Assembly: GCF_000691225.1 (NCBI RefSeq)
Contig: NZ_JMSZ01000032.1
Span: 62,001 to 126,000 of the forward strand
Length of the DNA: 64,000 nucleotides
Direction of reading: 5' to 3'
DNA from: Nitrincola lacisaponensis
Lineage (GTDB): Bacteria; Pseudomonadota; Gammaproteobacteria; Pseudomonadales; Balneatricaceae
Shown: piece by piece, positions 9,000 to 17,957 of the stretch
Layout: each line of letters opens with the position of its first letter
Position numbering within the stretch: position 1 is the stretch's first letter
Translations under genes and position numbers: made by a program
The notes under the pieces: model-generated
The model's input: the letters and a program-made list of their open reading frames with translations, nothing else
Told to the model about the DNA's origin: nothing
The model's database searches: none

Positions 9000-10217
9000 A
9001 TGTCACCGATCAATCGATTCACTTCACCCTTGCAGAATACCCGACCCGTGATCGTCGTGTTGGCGTTGCTGGCGCTGTTGCTTGCAGCAGCCAATCTTCG
9101 CGGCGGTCTGGTCGTTTTTGCGCCGTTGGTTCTGGAAGTACGTACAGCGCTGGGGCTGACTGCCGGTGAATTTGGTTTATTGACGACTCTGCCACTGATC
9201 TGCTTTGCCGTCATTTCCATTCTGGTTCCGGCACTAACCCGGCTGTTCTCATCCATTACGCTGGTCATTGCAGGGCTGTTGCTGATTGCGCTGGGGGTGG
9301 TATTACGTCTGGTACCACACTACAGCTGGGTGATAGTGGGAACCCTGTTGCTGGGGTCTGCGATTGCGTTGCTGAACGTGCTGATTCCGGTACTGGTCAA
9401 GGTATTTTTTCCCCAGCGGGTCGGACTGATGACCGGGCTCTATTCGATTACGCTCAGTCTGGGTGCCGGTATGGGGCTGTTTGTTGCGGTGCCCATGATG
9501 CAATGGTTTGGCGACTGGAAAGCGCCGGTGATGATCTGGGCTATCTTGCCCTTGTTGACCTGTCTGTTCTGGTTGCCTCTGTTGCAGTTGCGCGAGCGGG
9601 TCAAGCCAGTCACCGGTGCCCGTGTCACACTCTGGCGCAGTGGTACTGCCTGGGCAGTGACACTCTACATGGGGTTACAGTCTTTCTTTTTTTATGCGGT
9701 GGTCACCTGGCTACCCAAAATTCTGATGGAAAGTGGTCTGGATCCGTTGCAGGCCGGTACGGCAACGGCAATGATCAATCTGGTCAGTATCCCGTTTAAC
9801 CTGTTTATTCCCATTCTGGCTGCTCGTATGCGTGATCAGCGCAGTCTGGTAGTGCTGATTTTCCTGCTATCCTTTGCAGGACTGGCAGGGCTCTGGGCGG
9901 CACCCGAATGGGCACCGATGCTCTGGGCCTCCTTGGTTGGCATGGGAGCCGGTGGTGCCTTGAGTCTGGCGCTGTCTTTCTTTGTATTACGGACCCAGGA
10001 TGGCGTACAGGCCACAGCCCTGTCTGCCATGGCGCAGAGCCTGGGTTACCTGCTGGCATCCACTGGTCCTGTGGTACTGGCCTGGGTCCATGATTTAAGC
10101 GGCCACTGGTTGCATGCGCTGTTATTGCTGATGTGTTTACAGTGGGTACAGTTGTTCTGTGGCTGGAAAGGGGCTGCCCAGGTCTATGTTCAACCTGATC
10201 ACCGATCATCTGACTAA
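9000..10217 (+). CDS. MFS transporter, CynX/NimT-like
   Basis: A 405-residue inner-membrane protein with about twelve helices. The opening AAANLRGGLVVFAPLV followed by LGLTAGEFGLLTTLPL is typical of the CynX/NimT (cyanate, nitroimidazole) branch of the major facilitator superfamily. ATG at 9000 is preferred to the upstream GTG at 8955 because it gives the usual short cytoplasmic N-terminus; no strong ribosome site is seen at either. No cyanase or other clue to the substrate is nearby. Confidence 0.78.
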   Translation: MSPINRFTSPLQNTRPVIVVLALLALLLAAANLRGGLVVFAPLVLEVRTALGLTAGEFGLLTTLPLICFAVISILVPALTRLFSSITLVIAGLLLIALGVVLRLVPHYSWVIVGTLLLGSAIALLNVLIPVLVKVFFPQRVGLMTGLYSITLSLGAGMGLFVAVPMMQWFGDWKAPVMIWAILPLLTCLFWLPLLQLRERVKPVTGARVTLWRSGTAWAVTLYMGLQSFFFYAVVTWLPKILMESGLDPLQAGTATAMINLVSIPFNLFIPILAARMRDQRSLVVLIFLLSFAGLAGLWAAPEWAPMLWASLVGMGAGGALSLALSFFVLRTQDGVQATALSAMAQSLGYLLASTGPVVLAWVHDLSGHWLHALLLLMCLQWVQLFCGWKGAAQVYVQPDHRSSD

Positions 10218-10233
10218 AAGAGTATTCTGATAC

Positions 10234-10833
10234 ATGGAACTGACCGTTTTTCTAAACGCCTTTACCGGCTTTTTCGTCATCATCGATCCGATCGGGACCG
10301 CATTGATTTTTCATGCCTTGCTACCGGAAGGTGATCGTCGTCATCGGGTGGTGATGGCCGTCAAGGCGACGCTGATCAGTGCTACGTTGCTGATTGTTTT
10401 TGGTAACTTTGGCGAAGCGATTCTCGATAGCCTGGGAATCAATATCAATGCCCTGCGTATCTCAGGTGGCTTGCTGCTGTTCTTTACGGCGTTTAACCTG
10501 ATTACGCGTGAAGTAAAAATGGCTCAGTCGGAAGAGAAAAAGGATGTATCCGTGTATCCTTTGTCGATTCCGCTGCTGGCCGGGCCGGGGGCGTTAACAC
10601 TGTCGATCCTGCTGTTTTCCAATACCGAAACGGCCGCTCAGGAAGTTTCAGTGCTGGCTGCAGTGATCAGTATCTATACCTTAACACTGGTGCTAATGTT
10701 GTTGTCAGCCTATGTAAAACGCGTCATCGGCAAAACAGGTGATGAGATCCTGCGTCGCTTTTTGGGTGTGATTCTTGCTGCCTTGGCTATTCAGTTTATC
10801 TATGACGGTTTTGTGAATATGCTGGCAGGATAA
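10234..10833 (+). CDS. MarC-family integral membrane protein
   Basis: A 199-residue protein with six likely helices. FTGFFVIIDPIGTALIFHAL, ALRISGGLLLFFTAFNLI and PLSIPLLAGPGALTLSIL are MarC/YchE/YhgN family features. The family's biochemical role is not established; a link to multiple antibiotic resistance was once suggested for MarC and later withdrawn. It begins 16 bases after the MFS gene and may be co-transcribed with it. Confidence 0.87.
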   Translation: MELTVFLNAFTGFFVIIDPIGTALIFHALLPEGDRRHRVVMAVKATLISATLLIVFGNFGEAILDSLGININALRISGGLLLFFTAFNLITREVKMAQSEEKKDVSVYPLSIPLLAGPGALTLSILLFSNTETAAQEVSVLAAVISIYTLTLVLMLLSAYVKRVIGKTGDEILRRFLGVILAALAIQFIYDGFVNMLAG

Positions 10834-10940
10834 AGCCAACATTTACCATCCTGGCAACACTTGTCCTAAACCTGTCTATACTGCAACTGCCCCCGCCTGA
10901 AACCGATTGAAAGCAATCGTTTAGTTTTCAAGGGGTGCTT

Positions 10941-13787
10941 ATGCAGAAGGGATGGGCAATGCAGCGAATTTCACTCAGGATATTGATCGCGACAACCATT
11001 ACACTGAGTATGGTGTTGTTGGCAACGGTACTGATCTTTCAGGGCTATCGTGGTATGCAGGCCGGTATACTGGCGGTTGCGGATCAGGCCAGCCGGCAAC
11101 TCACCGCAACAGTGAATGAGCGTATCCAGCGGCTCATGGAACCCAATCAGATGCTGATCCGGATGCTTCAGCATGATCCGCTGGTCGGTTTGACAGATGA
11201 GCCATCACGTTTGCAGCGTGTACCTGCACTGGCCGAAGTCCTGAATGCCAATCCACTGCTCAGCGCTGCCTATATCGGTTATGAGAATCGGGATTTTTTA
11301 CTCCTGCGACATCTGCGCAATCCCGCTTTGCCTGAGTTTTTTACGGCTCCTGAACACAGTGCCTATCTGTTGCAGACAGTGTTTCTCAATGATTCAGGGC
11401 AACGTGAGGGTGTCTGGCGATTCTATGATGACCGGCTCAGACTGGTAGAGCGTCGATCCATGCCCTTCTATACCTTTGATCCACACTCACGCTTGTGGTA
11501 TCAGCAATCGTTGATCGATGATCAGGTAACCTTGACGCCACCCTATCTGTTCTATACCACTCAGGAAGTCGGTGTGACCATGTCCTATGCTGCCGCTGAT
11601 GGAGTAGTACTGGGTATTGATGCGACTGCAATGGATCTGAGCGAACAGATGGATGCCCTCAGACTGACACCCGGTACCGAAATAGCGATTATCAATCAGG
11701 ATGCGCTGTTGCTTGCCTATCCTGATATTGACCGTTTTATCCTGACGGATACCCGAGAAGCACGTTTGGCTTACTTGCATGAAATCAATGTTCCTGTTCT
11801 GCAGCAACTGGTGGCGCAGGATATATCGGAGCAAGGTCTGGTCAGGTTTGTGCATGAGGGCGTGGACTGGTATGGATTGATCTCGCCCCTGGTTGCGTTG
11901 GGTGATGATGACTTGCAGATCCTGATTGCGATACCCGGTCCAGAATTATTGGGAGAAGTGGAGAAAAGTTTTCTCAGCCAGGTACAGTGGGCTTTTGCGT
12001 TGGCTTTCGTACTGTTGTTATCTGGCTGGGCAATAGGTCAGCGTATTGGTAATCCCATCGCGGCATTGGCTGATCAGGTACGGGCGTTTGCGAATCTGAA
12101 TTTCTCCAATCCAGTGACCGTGCGTACCCGAATCAGCGAGGTTGATGCGCTGGCACGGGTACTGGATGATATGTCTTCGACAATACGTCATTTCAAATCA
12201 CTGTCGATGACACTCAATCGTGAACGCGATCCGGAGCGCTTGTTACAGTCAGTGCTTGAAGAGCTCGTCAAGGCGGTGGGTCACAGGTCTGGCAGTATCT
12301 ACCTGTATGATGCCGAAAGTCAGGTGCTTAAATTGACTAACAGCATGGGTAATCAGTCATTACCTGACTGGATTGAAGTTTCGGACCGTCATCAGCAGGC
12401 TGATGACGTCCGTGCCAAAGTGCGTGAGGCAGGGTGTGATTTTCATGTCTGCTCGATCTTGCAGGATCGTTATGACCGCCTGTTAGGTGTGTTGCTGATT
12501 GATGCTGATACGGGGACATTACGTGATATTGAAGGGTTGCGGGCATTTATTGATGATATCTCCGGGGCGGCTGCGGTTGCTGTGGAGACGCGTCAGATGC
12601 TCCGAGAGCAAAAAGCACTGATCGATGGCATTATCCGCCTGATTGCAGATGCTATTGATGCCAAATCACCTTACACCAGTGGTCACTGTGAACGGGTTCC
12701 TGAGCTGGCGATTCGCCTGTCTGATGCAGCACAAGCCAGTGATCTGCCTGAATTCAGTGACTATCAGATGAATGATGCTGAGCTGGAAGCCTTCCGCATT
12801 GCCGCCTGGCTGCACGACTGCGGCAAAATCACCAGTCCGGAATATGTTGTAGACAAAGCCACGAAGCTGGAAACCATCTATAACCGCATTCATGAAATCC
12901 GCACCCGTTTCGAAGTACTGCACCGTGATGCCGAAATCACTTTCTTACGAGGTTGCCTGGCTGGAGGTGATCGAGAAGAGCTGATGCAGCAACGCGACAG
13001 CTTGCAGCAGCGATTACAAGAGGATTTTGAATATATCGCTCAGGCCAACCAGGGCGGTGAATTTATGTCGGATGATGCGATACAACGTTTGCATCAGATA
13101 GCTGAGCGCCGCTGGACCCGACATTTCAGCAGCCGTTCAGGCCTGTCCCAGGATGAGCAGAATCGCCTGGCAGACCAACCCGCAGAGCATTTGCCGGTTG
13201 AAGAGCGATTGTTGAGTGATCGACCTGAACAGGTCTTCCCCTGGAGTGGACGTACGCCGCCGGTTGCAGCAGATGATCCCCGGAACCGTTGGGGCTTCGA
13301 CATGAAGGTACCGGAGGTAGCCTATAATCAGGGCGAGTTACACAATCTGACGATTCGCAAGGGGACCCTGACCGAAGAGGAACGTTTCAAGATCAACGAA
13401 CATATCGTACAGACCATTATTATGCTGGAGGCTCTGCCTTTACCTGATTATCTGGCTCGTGTGCCTGCCATTGCCGGGAATCATCATGAAAAAGTCGATG
13501 GCACGGGTTATCCCCGACGTTTACCGGCGTCTGAGTTGACTCTGCAGGAGCGCATCATGGCCGTTGCTGATGTGTTTGAAGCACTTACCGCCATCGATAG
13601 GCCCTACAAACAGGGTAAAACCCTGTCCCAGTCACTGGGCATCATGGCCAATATGGTGGCGGAAAAACATCTTGATGCGAGTGTCTTCGAGCTGTTTCTG
13701 CGTTCAGGGGTTTACCTCGATTATGCCCGCGAATATATGCGGCCTGAGCAGATTGATACCGTTGATATCTCCCGGTGGCTGGTCTGA
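10941..13787 (+). CDS. Cache-HAMP-GAF-HD-GYP signalling protein with an insertion in the HD-GYP domain
   Basis: A 948-residue membrane sensor. In order: a helix at about 12-34, a periplasmic dCache-like domain to about 345, a second helix (about 349-367), HAMP (about 368-420), a GAF-like domain (about 430-555), then HD-GYP. The metal-site motifs are present: TSGHCERV, AWLHDCGKI near 622 and NHHEKVDGTGYP near 847. HD-GYP proteins hydrolyse cyclic di-GMP. Between the HD and GYP parts lie roughly 150 extra residues (about 645-805), rich in Gln/Glu/Arg. ATG at 10941 (AAGGGG six bases before) competes with ATG at 10959 (GAAGGG). It appears to be a single gene. Confidence 0.85.
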   Translation: MQKGWAMQRISLRILIATTITLSMVLLATVLIFQGYRGMQAGILAVADQASRQLTATVNERIQRLMEPNQMLIRMLQHDPLVGLTDEPSRLQRVPALAEVLNANPLLSAAYIGYENRDFLLLRHLRNPALPEFFTAPEHSAYLLQTVFLNDSGQREGVWRFYDDRLRLVERRSMPFYTFDPHSRLWYQQSLIDDQVTLTPPYLFYTTQEVGVTMSYAAADGVVLGIDATAMDLSEQMDALRLTPGTEIAIINQDALLLAYPDIDRFILTDTREARLAYLHEINVPVLQQLVAQDISEQGLVRFVHEGVDWYGLISPLVALGDDDLQILIAIPGPELLGEVEKSFLSQVQWAFALAFVLLLSGWAIGQRIGNPIAALADQVRAFANLNFSNPVTVRTRISEVDALARVLDDMSSTIRHFKSLSMTLNRERDPERLLQSVLEELVKAVGHRSGSIYLYDAESQVLKLTNSMGNQSLPDWIEVSDRHQQADDVRAKVREAGCDFHVCSILQDRYDRLLGVLLIDADTGTLRDIEGLRAFIDDISGAAAVAVETRQMLREQKALIDGIIRLIADAIDAKSPYTSGHCERVPELAIRLSDAAQASDLPEFSDYQMNDAELEAFRIAAWLHDCGKITSPEYVVDKATKLETIYNRIHEIRTRFEVLHRDAEITFLRGCLAGGDREELMQQRDSLQQRLQEDFEYIAQANQGGEFMSDDAIQRLHQIAERRWTRHFSSRSGLSQDEQNRLADQPAEHLPVEERLLSDRPEQVFPWSGRTPPVAADDPRNRWGFDMKVPEVAYNQGELHNLTIRKGTLTEEERFKINEHIVQTIIMLEALPLPDYLARVPAIAGNHHEKVDGTGYPRRLPASELTLQERIMAVADVFEALTAIDRPYKQGKTLSQSLGIMANMVAEKHLDASVFELFLRSGVYLDYAREYMRPEQIDTVDISRWLV

Positions 13788-13795
13788 AACACAGA

Positions 13796-14716
13796 CTAGC
13801 CAGGTGTTGGACCCAGGTATCTGGGGGTTTCTGGTAGATTCTCCTTGAGCAGGTGAATCAGTTGTGTATCGGCCCAGCTGCGTCGATAAGCCAGGCCAAA
13901 GCGGTAATGCAGGGCCGGGCGAAAAGGTTTGACGACTATATCGCGTTGCACTGCCACCGTGTCATACGCGGTGATGGGATTGATCAGGCTTAACCCCACA
14001 CCATTGGCAACCAGACTGCAGATTGCCGCAATATTGGCTTCGGTTTTTCCGGCAATACGTATTTTGTGTTGTGAAATCAGTCGCAGTACCTGATCGGCAG
14101 CAAGATTGGGCTGATTGGGGATAACCAGATGCTGATTGCGGAAGTCAGTTATCTCTATCTGCTCTGCTGAGGCGAGTGGGTGGTTTGCAGGTACCAGGCA
14201 CACAGCTTCAACTTCAAAGAGTTCATCGACGATCAGGCGCTCGCTGTTAATTGGCAGAGTCACAAAACCAGCATCAAAATGCCCTGATTCGATAGCACGT
14301 ACGACATCCGGGCTGGGCATAATATCAAAGTAGATGCTGTACTTTGGATTGATGCGCAATATCCGTGCAATGGCCTCTGGAATAAATGCAAACCCCAGTG
14401 CTGGCGCAGATGCCAGCCGCATTCTGGAGACCCCAAATTCACGCAGTGCCACAATGGTGTGTTTCATCTCATCCAGGTTACCCATCAATTGCATGATTTC
14501 CTGATACAACTCGTCTGCTTCAGGAAGTTTGATCAAGCGATTTTTATGCCGCATGAACAGCGGCATACCAATATTTTCTTCCAGCTGTGCCAGTGACCGG
14601 CTGACACCCGACTGAGTCAGTCCAAGTGCTTTGGCTGCACGGGTCGCGGTATCAGATTCATAGAGCGTTTTAAAAACCATAAGAGATTTCAGTGAGTTGA
14701 GATTGATCTCTTTCAT
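13796..14716 (-). CDS. LysR-family regulator of the adjacent catabolic and transport block
   Basis: A 306-residue LysR protein. The helix-turn-helix (AAKALGLTQSGVSRSLAQLE) is near residues 22-41, followed by a substrate-binding domain. The start at 14716 is chosen over 14755 because GGAG lies about nine bases before it and the family begins with a short KEINLNSL segment. The gene is divergent from a binding-protein gene that opens a ten-gene transport and degradation block, so it probably senses that block's substrate or an intermediate. The inducer is unknown. Confidence 0.85.
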   Translation of the reverse strand: MKEINLNSLKSLMVFKTLYESDTATRAAKALGLTQSGVSRSLAQLEENIGMPLFMRHKNRLIKLPEADELYQEIMQLMGNLDEMKHTIVALREFGVSRMRLASAPALGFAFIPEAIARILRINPKYSIYFDIMPSPDVVRAIESGHFDAGFVTLPINSERLIVDELFEVEAVCLVPANHPLASAEQIEITDFRNQHLVIPNQPNLAADQVLRLISQHKIRIAGKTEANIAAICSLVANGVGLSLINPITAYDTVAVQRDIVVKPFRPALHYRFGLAYRRSWADTQLIHLLKENLPETPRYLGPTPG

Positions 14717-14795
14717 TTGCCAAATCTCCAGCGGGTCATTTTTGACTATAGCCATGATTAATAATCATAGTTTAATGAAAAAACATTATATATTG

Positions 14796-14811
14796 AAATT
14801 AATATTAATTT
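14796..14811. promoter_or_regulatory. Perfect 16-base palindrome in a divergent promoter region, candidate LysR site
   Basis: The sequence AAATTAATATTAATTT is its own reverse complement. It lies within the AT-rich 186-base gap between the LysR gene and the binding-protein gene, and includes T-N11-A spaced half-sites. Being AT-only, chance is a real alternative. Confidence 0.4.
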
Positions 14812-14902
14812 ACCTACACTCAACTTATGTCATTTTTATGGCTCTGGGTGAAACTTCATAAACATCAACGTGTTAGCCTGAATTCTATGAAGGATGGAGA
14901 GC

Positions 14903-15736
14903 ATGAAAACAGTAAAAATACAGGATAGAAAAATGAAGATGATCAAACAGCACTTGGGTAAATCGCTACTGGCCGCTGCGCTGGTACTGGGTTCAACCGC
15001 TTTTCTGTCAACGCATGCCAGCGCACGTGATCTTCCGGAAATTCGTAACGATGTTTTCAAGGTTGCCAACTCCGGAGCCTATCCGCCTTTCAGTTTTGTT
15101 GATACCAGCGGCAATGTGGTGGGTTTTGATGTTGATATTGCTAAAGCACTGGCTGAACGTATGGGCGTCGATGTGGATATTCAGACGTCTCCCTGGAGTG
15201 GCATCGTGGCGGCGTTGGCAGGCGGGCGCTTCGATGCCTGTATCTGCAGCATGAGCGTGACCGAAGAGCGCCAGCGTGCAGTGGATTTTACAGATTCTTA
15301 CTACAGCTCAGGCTTGTCAGTCTGGGTGCGTAGTGACAATGACGATGTTAACAGTCTGGATGATCTGCAAGGCAAGCGTGTTGGCTCAACTATCGGTGAA
15401 ACGGGTAACCAGTGGGCTGTCGAAAACGGGCAGGGCAAGTGGCGTAATCAGACGTTTCAGGGATTACCGGATATGTTGACCGGCCTCACTACCGGACGTG
15501 TAGATGCCATTATTGCTGATGATGTACCGGTATATGTTGCGCTGGCTGAAAGTGATCTGGCAATCAAAATGGTTGATGTAGGTGAGCTGCCACGCTGGCC
15601 TGCAGCAATTTCCATTCAGAAAAACAAACCTGAACTTCTGGCAGCCCTGAATACGGCTCTGGAAGAGATCAAGGCTGATGGCACCTATCAGAGTATTGTT
15701 GATAAGTGGATCGGTGAAGGCGCGGATATCGATTAA
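14903..15736 (+). CDS. Polar amino acid ABC transporter substrate-binding protein
   Basis: A 277-residue periplasmic protein. After a hydrophobic signal segment (KSLLAAALVLGSTAFL, cleavage near THASA) comes a type II binding fold. SGAYPPFSFVDTSGNVVGFD, VDIAKALAERMGVDV and SMSVTEERQRAVDFT are the SBP_bac_3 (HisJ/ArtJ/GlnH) signature. ATG 14903 follows AAGGA at eight bases; ATG 14894 and 14933 are alternatives. It delivers ligand to the two permeases and the ATPase immediately downstream. The family binds polar, often basic amino acids or opines; the ligand here is unknown. Confidence 0.88.
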   Translation: MKTVKIQDRKMKMIKQHLGKSLLAAALVLGSTAFLSTHASARDLPEIRNDVFKVANSGAYPPFSFVDTSGNVVGFDVDIAKALAERMGVDVDIQTSPWSGIVAALAGGRFDACICSMSVTEERQRAVDFTDSYYSSGLSVWVRSDNDDVNSLDDLQGKRVGSTIGETGNQWAVENGQGKWRNQTFQGLPDMLTGLTTGRVDAIIADDVPVYVALAESDLAIKMVDVGELPRWPAAISIQKNKPELLAALNTALEEIKADGTYQSIVDKWIGEGADID

Positions 15737-15743
15737 ACCGCAG

Positions 15744-15769
15744 AGGGGCAGCAGCCTGCCCCTGTTTTT
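15744..15769 (+). terminator. Hairpin with T-run between binding protein and permease genes
   Basis: An eight-base stem pairs AGGGGCAG (15744-15751) with CTGCCCCT (15756-15763), followed by TTTTT at 15765-15769. Placed inside a transporter operon, it would let the binding protein be made in excess over the membrane parts. Confidence 0.7.
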
Positions 15770-15811
15770 CCTCAGTGTATGTAAAACTGGATCTTCTGAA
15801 AGGACCGCCTG

Positions 15812-16483
15812 ATGGACGTTAACCTGATGGTTGAGGTGACTCCGCTGCTGATTAAAGCAGCCTGGATCACAATTGATATCTCCATCCGCGCCATTATTCT
15901 GGGCTTTGGCGTGGCATGTGTTCTGGTGTTTCTGCGTAGTTTGCAGATCAAACCCTTACAGTGGTTTTCACGCGGCTATGTCAGTGTCATTCGTGGTACG
16001 CCCTACTTTGTACAACTGCTGCTGGTGTTTTACGGAGGGCCAACCATCGGTCTGACGATGGACCCCTTTACCTGTGGTGTCATGGTCGGTGCCTTCAATA
16101 TTGGTGCTTATATGAGCGAAGCAATTCGTGGCGCACTGGAGTCCGTTGAGAGTGGCCAGAATGAAGCTTCCCGTTCATTAGGTTTTGGGCGGTTGCAGAC
16201 CCTGACATACGTTGTGTTACCCCAGGCTGCCGGGTTGATGATCCGCTCAGTCGGTGTGCTGGCAATAGTACTGGTAAAAAACTCTTCGCTGGTATCGATT
16301 ATCTCAGTGGTGGAATTGACCTATCAGGCGCAACGACTCATCGGTTCAACCTACAAACCCTTTGAAATATTTACCCTGACTGCGGTGATGTATATCTGCA
16401 TTGTCTATGCCGTGATGGGTATTGTTGAGCTGGCTTACCGACGTGCCACCCGTTACACCACACTCGTGAAGAGGGTTCAGTGA
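15812..16483 (+). CDS. Polar amino acid ABC transporter permease 1
   Basis: A 223-residue HisM/HisQ-type permease with five hydrophobic segments. VSVIRGTPYFVQLLLVFYG is the family motif near residues 55-75, and the coupling loop ESGQNEASRSLGFGRLQTL lies near 112-130. AAGGA sits eight bases before the ATG. It overlaps the second permease gene by one base, so the two are translated together and form the membrane pore. Confidence 0.9.
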   Translation: MDVNLMVEVTPLLIKAAWITIDISIRAIILGFGVACVLVFLRSLQIKPLQWFSRGYVSVIRGTPYFVQLLLVFYGGPTIGLTMDPFTCGVMVGAFNIGAYMSEAIRGALESVESGQNEASRSLGFGRLQTLTYVVLPQAAGLMIRSVGVLAIVLVKNSSLVSIISVVELTYQAQRLIGSTYKPFEIFTLTAVMYICIVYAVMGIVELAYRRATRYTTLVKRVQ

Positions 16484-17136
16484 TGGAATTGGATTTTTCA
16501 CCGGTCATTGCCTATGCACCGACACTGCTCTCTGGTGTGGGAGTGACCTCATTGATCGCTTTGGTGGTGGCGTTGTTCTCAGTGCTGGGTGGTTTACTGG
16601 TTGCTGTGATTTCAGTCTATACCAATAAAGTAGTGAGCTGGCCAATCAGATTCCTGATCTGGCTCTTTATGACAACGCCGCTGTTGTTGCAGCTGTATTT
16701 TCTCTATTTCGGCCTTGGCGAATGGATACTGATTCCTGCACTCATGGTAGGTGTGCTCGGTCTGGGGTTCCATTACATGGCCTATAACGCAGACATCTTT
16801 ATCGCCACCATTCGTTCAGTGAGTGCCGGTCAATATGAAGCATCCCGCTCTTTGGGGTTTGGTCATCTGCGCACGCTGTTTTACATCATCGTACCTCAGG
16901 CATTTATTCGTTCGGTCCCACAGATCGGTAATAACCTGATTCTGATGGTCAAGGATACCTCTGTGCTCTCGGCGATAGGTGTTGCAGAACTGGTGTATGC
17001 CTCACAGTACGCTATCAGTGTCTCGTTCCGGCCGTTTGAGTTTTTCATTGTCATTGCGATTGTCTACTACCTCCTCAATTTGATCATGGAGTTCGGACAG
17101 GCACGTTTTGAGCGGATGACGGCAGATCGGCGTTGA
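16483..17136 (+). CDS. Polar amino acid ABC transporter permease 2
   Basis: A 217-residue permease of the same family as its upstream neighbour. WLFMTTPLLLQLYFLYFGLG and the coupling loop SVSAGQYEASRSLGFGHL identify it. ATG at 16483 overlaps the preceding TGA; GAGGG lies seven bases upstream. A GTG at 16480 is one codon earlier. It forms the heterodimeric channel with permease 1. Confidence 0.9.
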   Translation: MELDFSPVIAYAPTLLSGVGVTSLIALVVALFSVLGGLLVAVISVYTNKVVSWPIRFLIWLFMTTPLLLQLYFLYFGLGEWILIPALMVGVLGLGFHYMAYNADIFIATIRSVSAGQYEASRSLGFGHLRTLFYIIVPQAFIRSVPQIGNNLILMVKDTSVLSAIGVAELVYASQYAISVSFRPFEFFIVIAIVYYLLNLIMEFGQARFERMTADRR

Positions 17137-17165
17137 ATTCAACAATTTGAGCGATTGGAACACTT

Positions 17166-17951
17166 ATGACTATTGAGACAAAAACAGATACACCCATGGT
17201 TGAGATCGTCAATGTACATAAAAAGTTTGGCGATCTGGAAGTACTCAAGGGAATCAACCTGACTGTGCCTAAAGGCAAAATCGTGTCGATTATCGGCTCT
17301 TCAGGATCGGGTAAGAGCACGTTGCTGCGATCTGTAAACCACCTGGAAGTGATTGATGATGGCGTAATCCGTCTTGATGGTGTGCAGGTTAACCGACCCG
17401 ATATGAAGGGGTTGGCGTTTGAGCGTCATATCAATCATATCCGTCAGAATATGGGCATGGTTTTTCAGCATTTTAATCTTTTCCCCCATCTGTCAACGCT
17501 GGATAACGTCACCCTGGCACCACGCAAACTGAAAGGTATGGCCAGAAAAGAGGCTGAAGAGCTGGGTCGGGAATACCTGAACCGGGTGGGATTGGCAGAC
17601 AAGGCTGATGTCTATCCGTCGCGTCTTTCCGGTGGGCAAAAGCAGCGTGTAGCCATTGCCAGAGCGTTAGCGATGCAGCCCAAAGTGATGCTGTTTGATG
17701 AAGCCACCTCAGCGCTGGACCCGGAGCTGGTGGAGGAAGTCAACCTGGTCATGCGTGATCTGGCAAAAGAGCACATGACCATGTTGATAGTGACGCATGA
17801 AATGGCATTCGCCCGTGATGTATCAGACTGGGCCATGTTTATGGAAGGCGGTGTGGTTGTTGAAGAGGGAACACCGGATAAGTTTTTTTCCAACCCGGAC
17901 CATGAACGCACACGCAACTTCCTCAGAAAGCATTTGAGTTCACAACACTGA
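17166..17951 (+). CDS. Polar amino acid ABC transporter ATPase, GlnQ/HisP type
   Basis: A 261-residue ATPase. Walker A GSSGSGKS near residue 43, Q-loop MGMVFQHFNLFPHLS, signature LSGGQKQRVAIARAL, Walker B VMLFDEATSALDPE and the H-loop VTHEMAFARDVSD are all intact. The LFPHLSTLDNVTLAP stretch is the polar amino acid transporter type. It completes a binding protein, two permeases and an ATPase set and leads directly into the degradation genes, six bases before the aminotransferase. Confidence 0.9.
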   Translation: MTIETKTDTPMVEIVNVHKKFGDLEVLKGINLTVPKGKIVSIIGSSGSGKSTLLRSVNHLEVIDDGVIRLDGVQVNRPDMKGLAFERHINHIRQNMGMVFQHFNLFPHLSTLDNVTLAPRKLKGMARKEAEELGREYLNRVGLADKADVYPSRLSGGQKQRVAIARALAMQPKVMLFDEATSALDPELVEEVNLVMRDLAKEHMTMLIVTHEMAFARDVSDWAMFMEGGVVVEEGTPDKFFSNPDHERTRNFLRKHLSSQH

Positions 17952-17957
17952 GACTGG

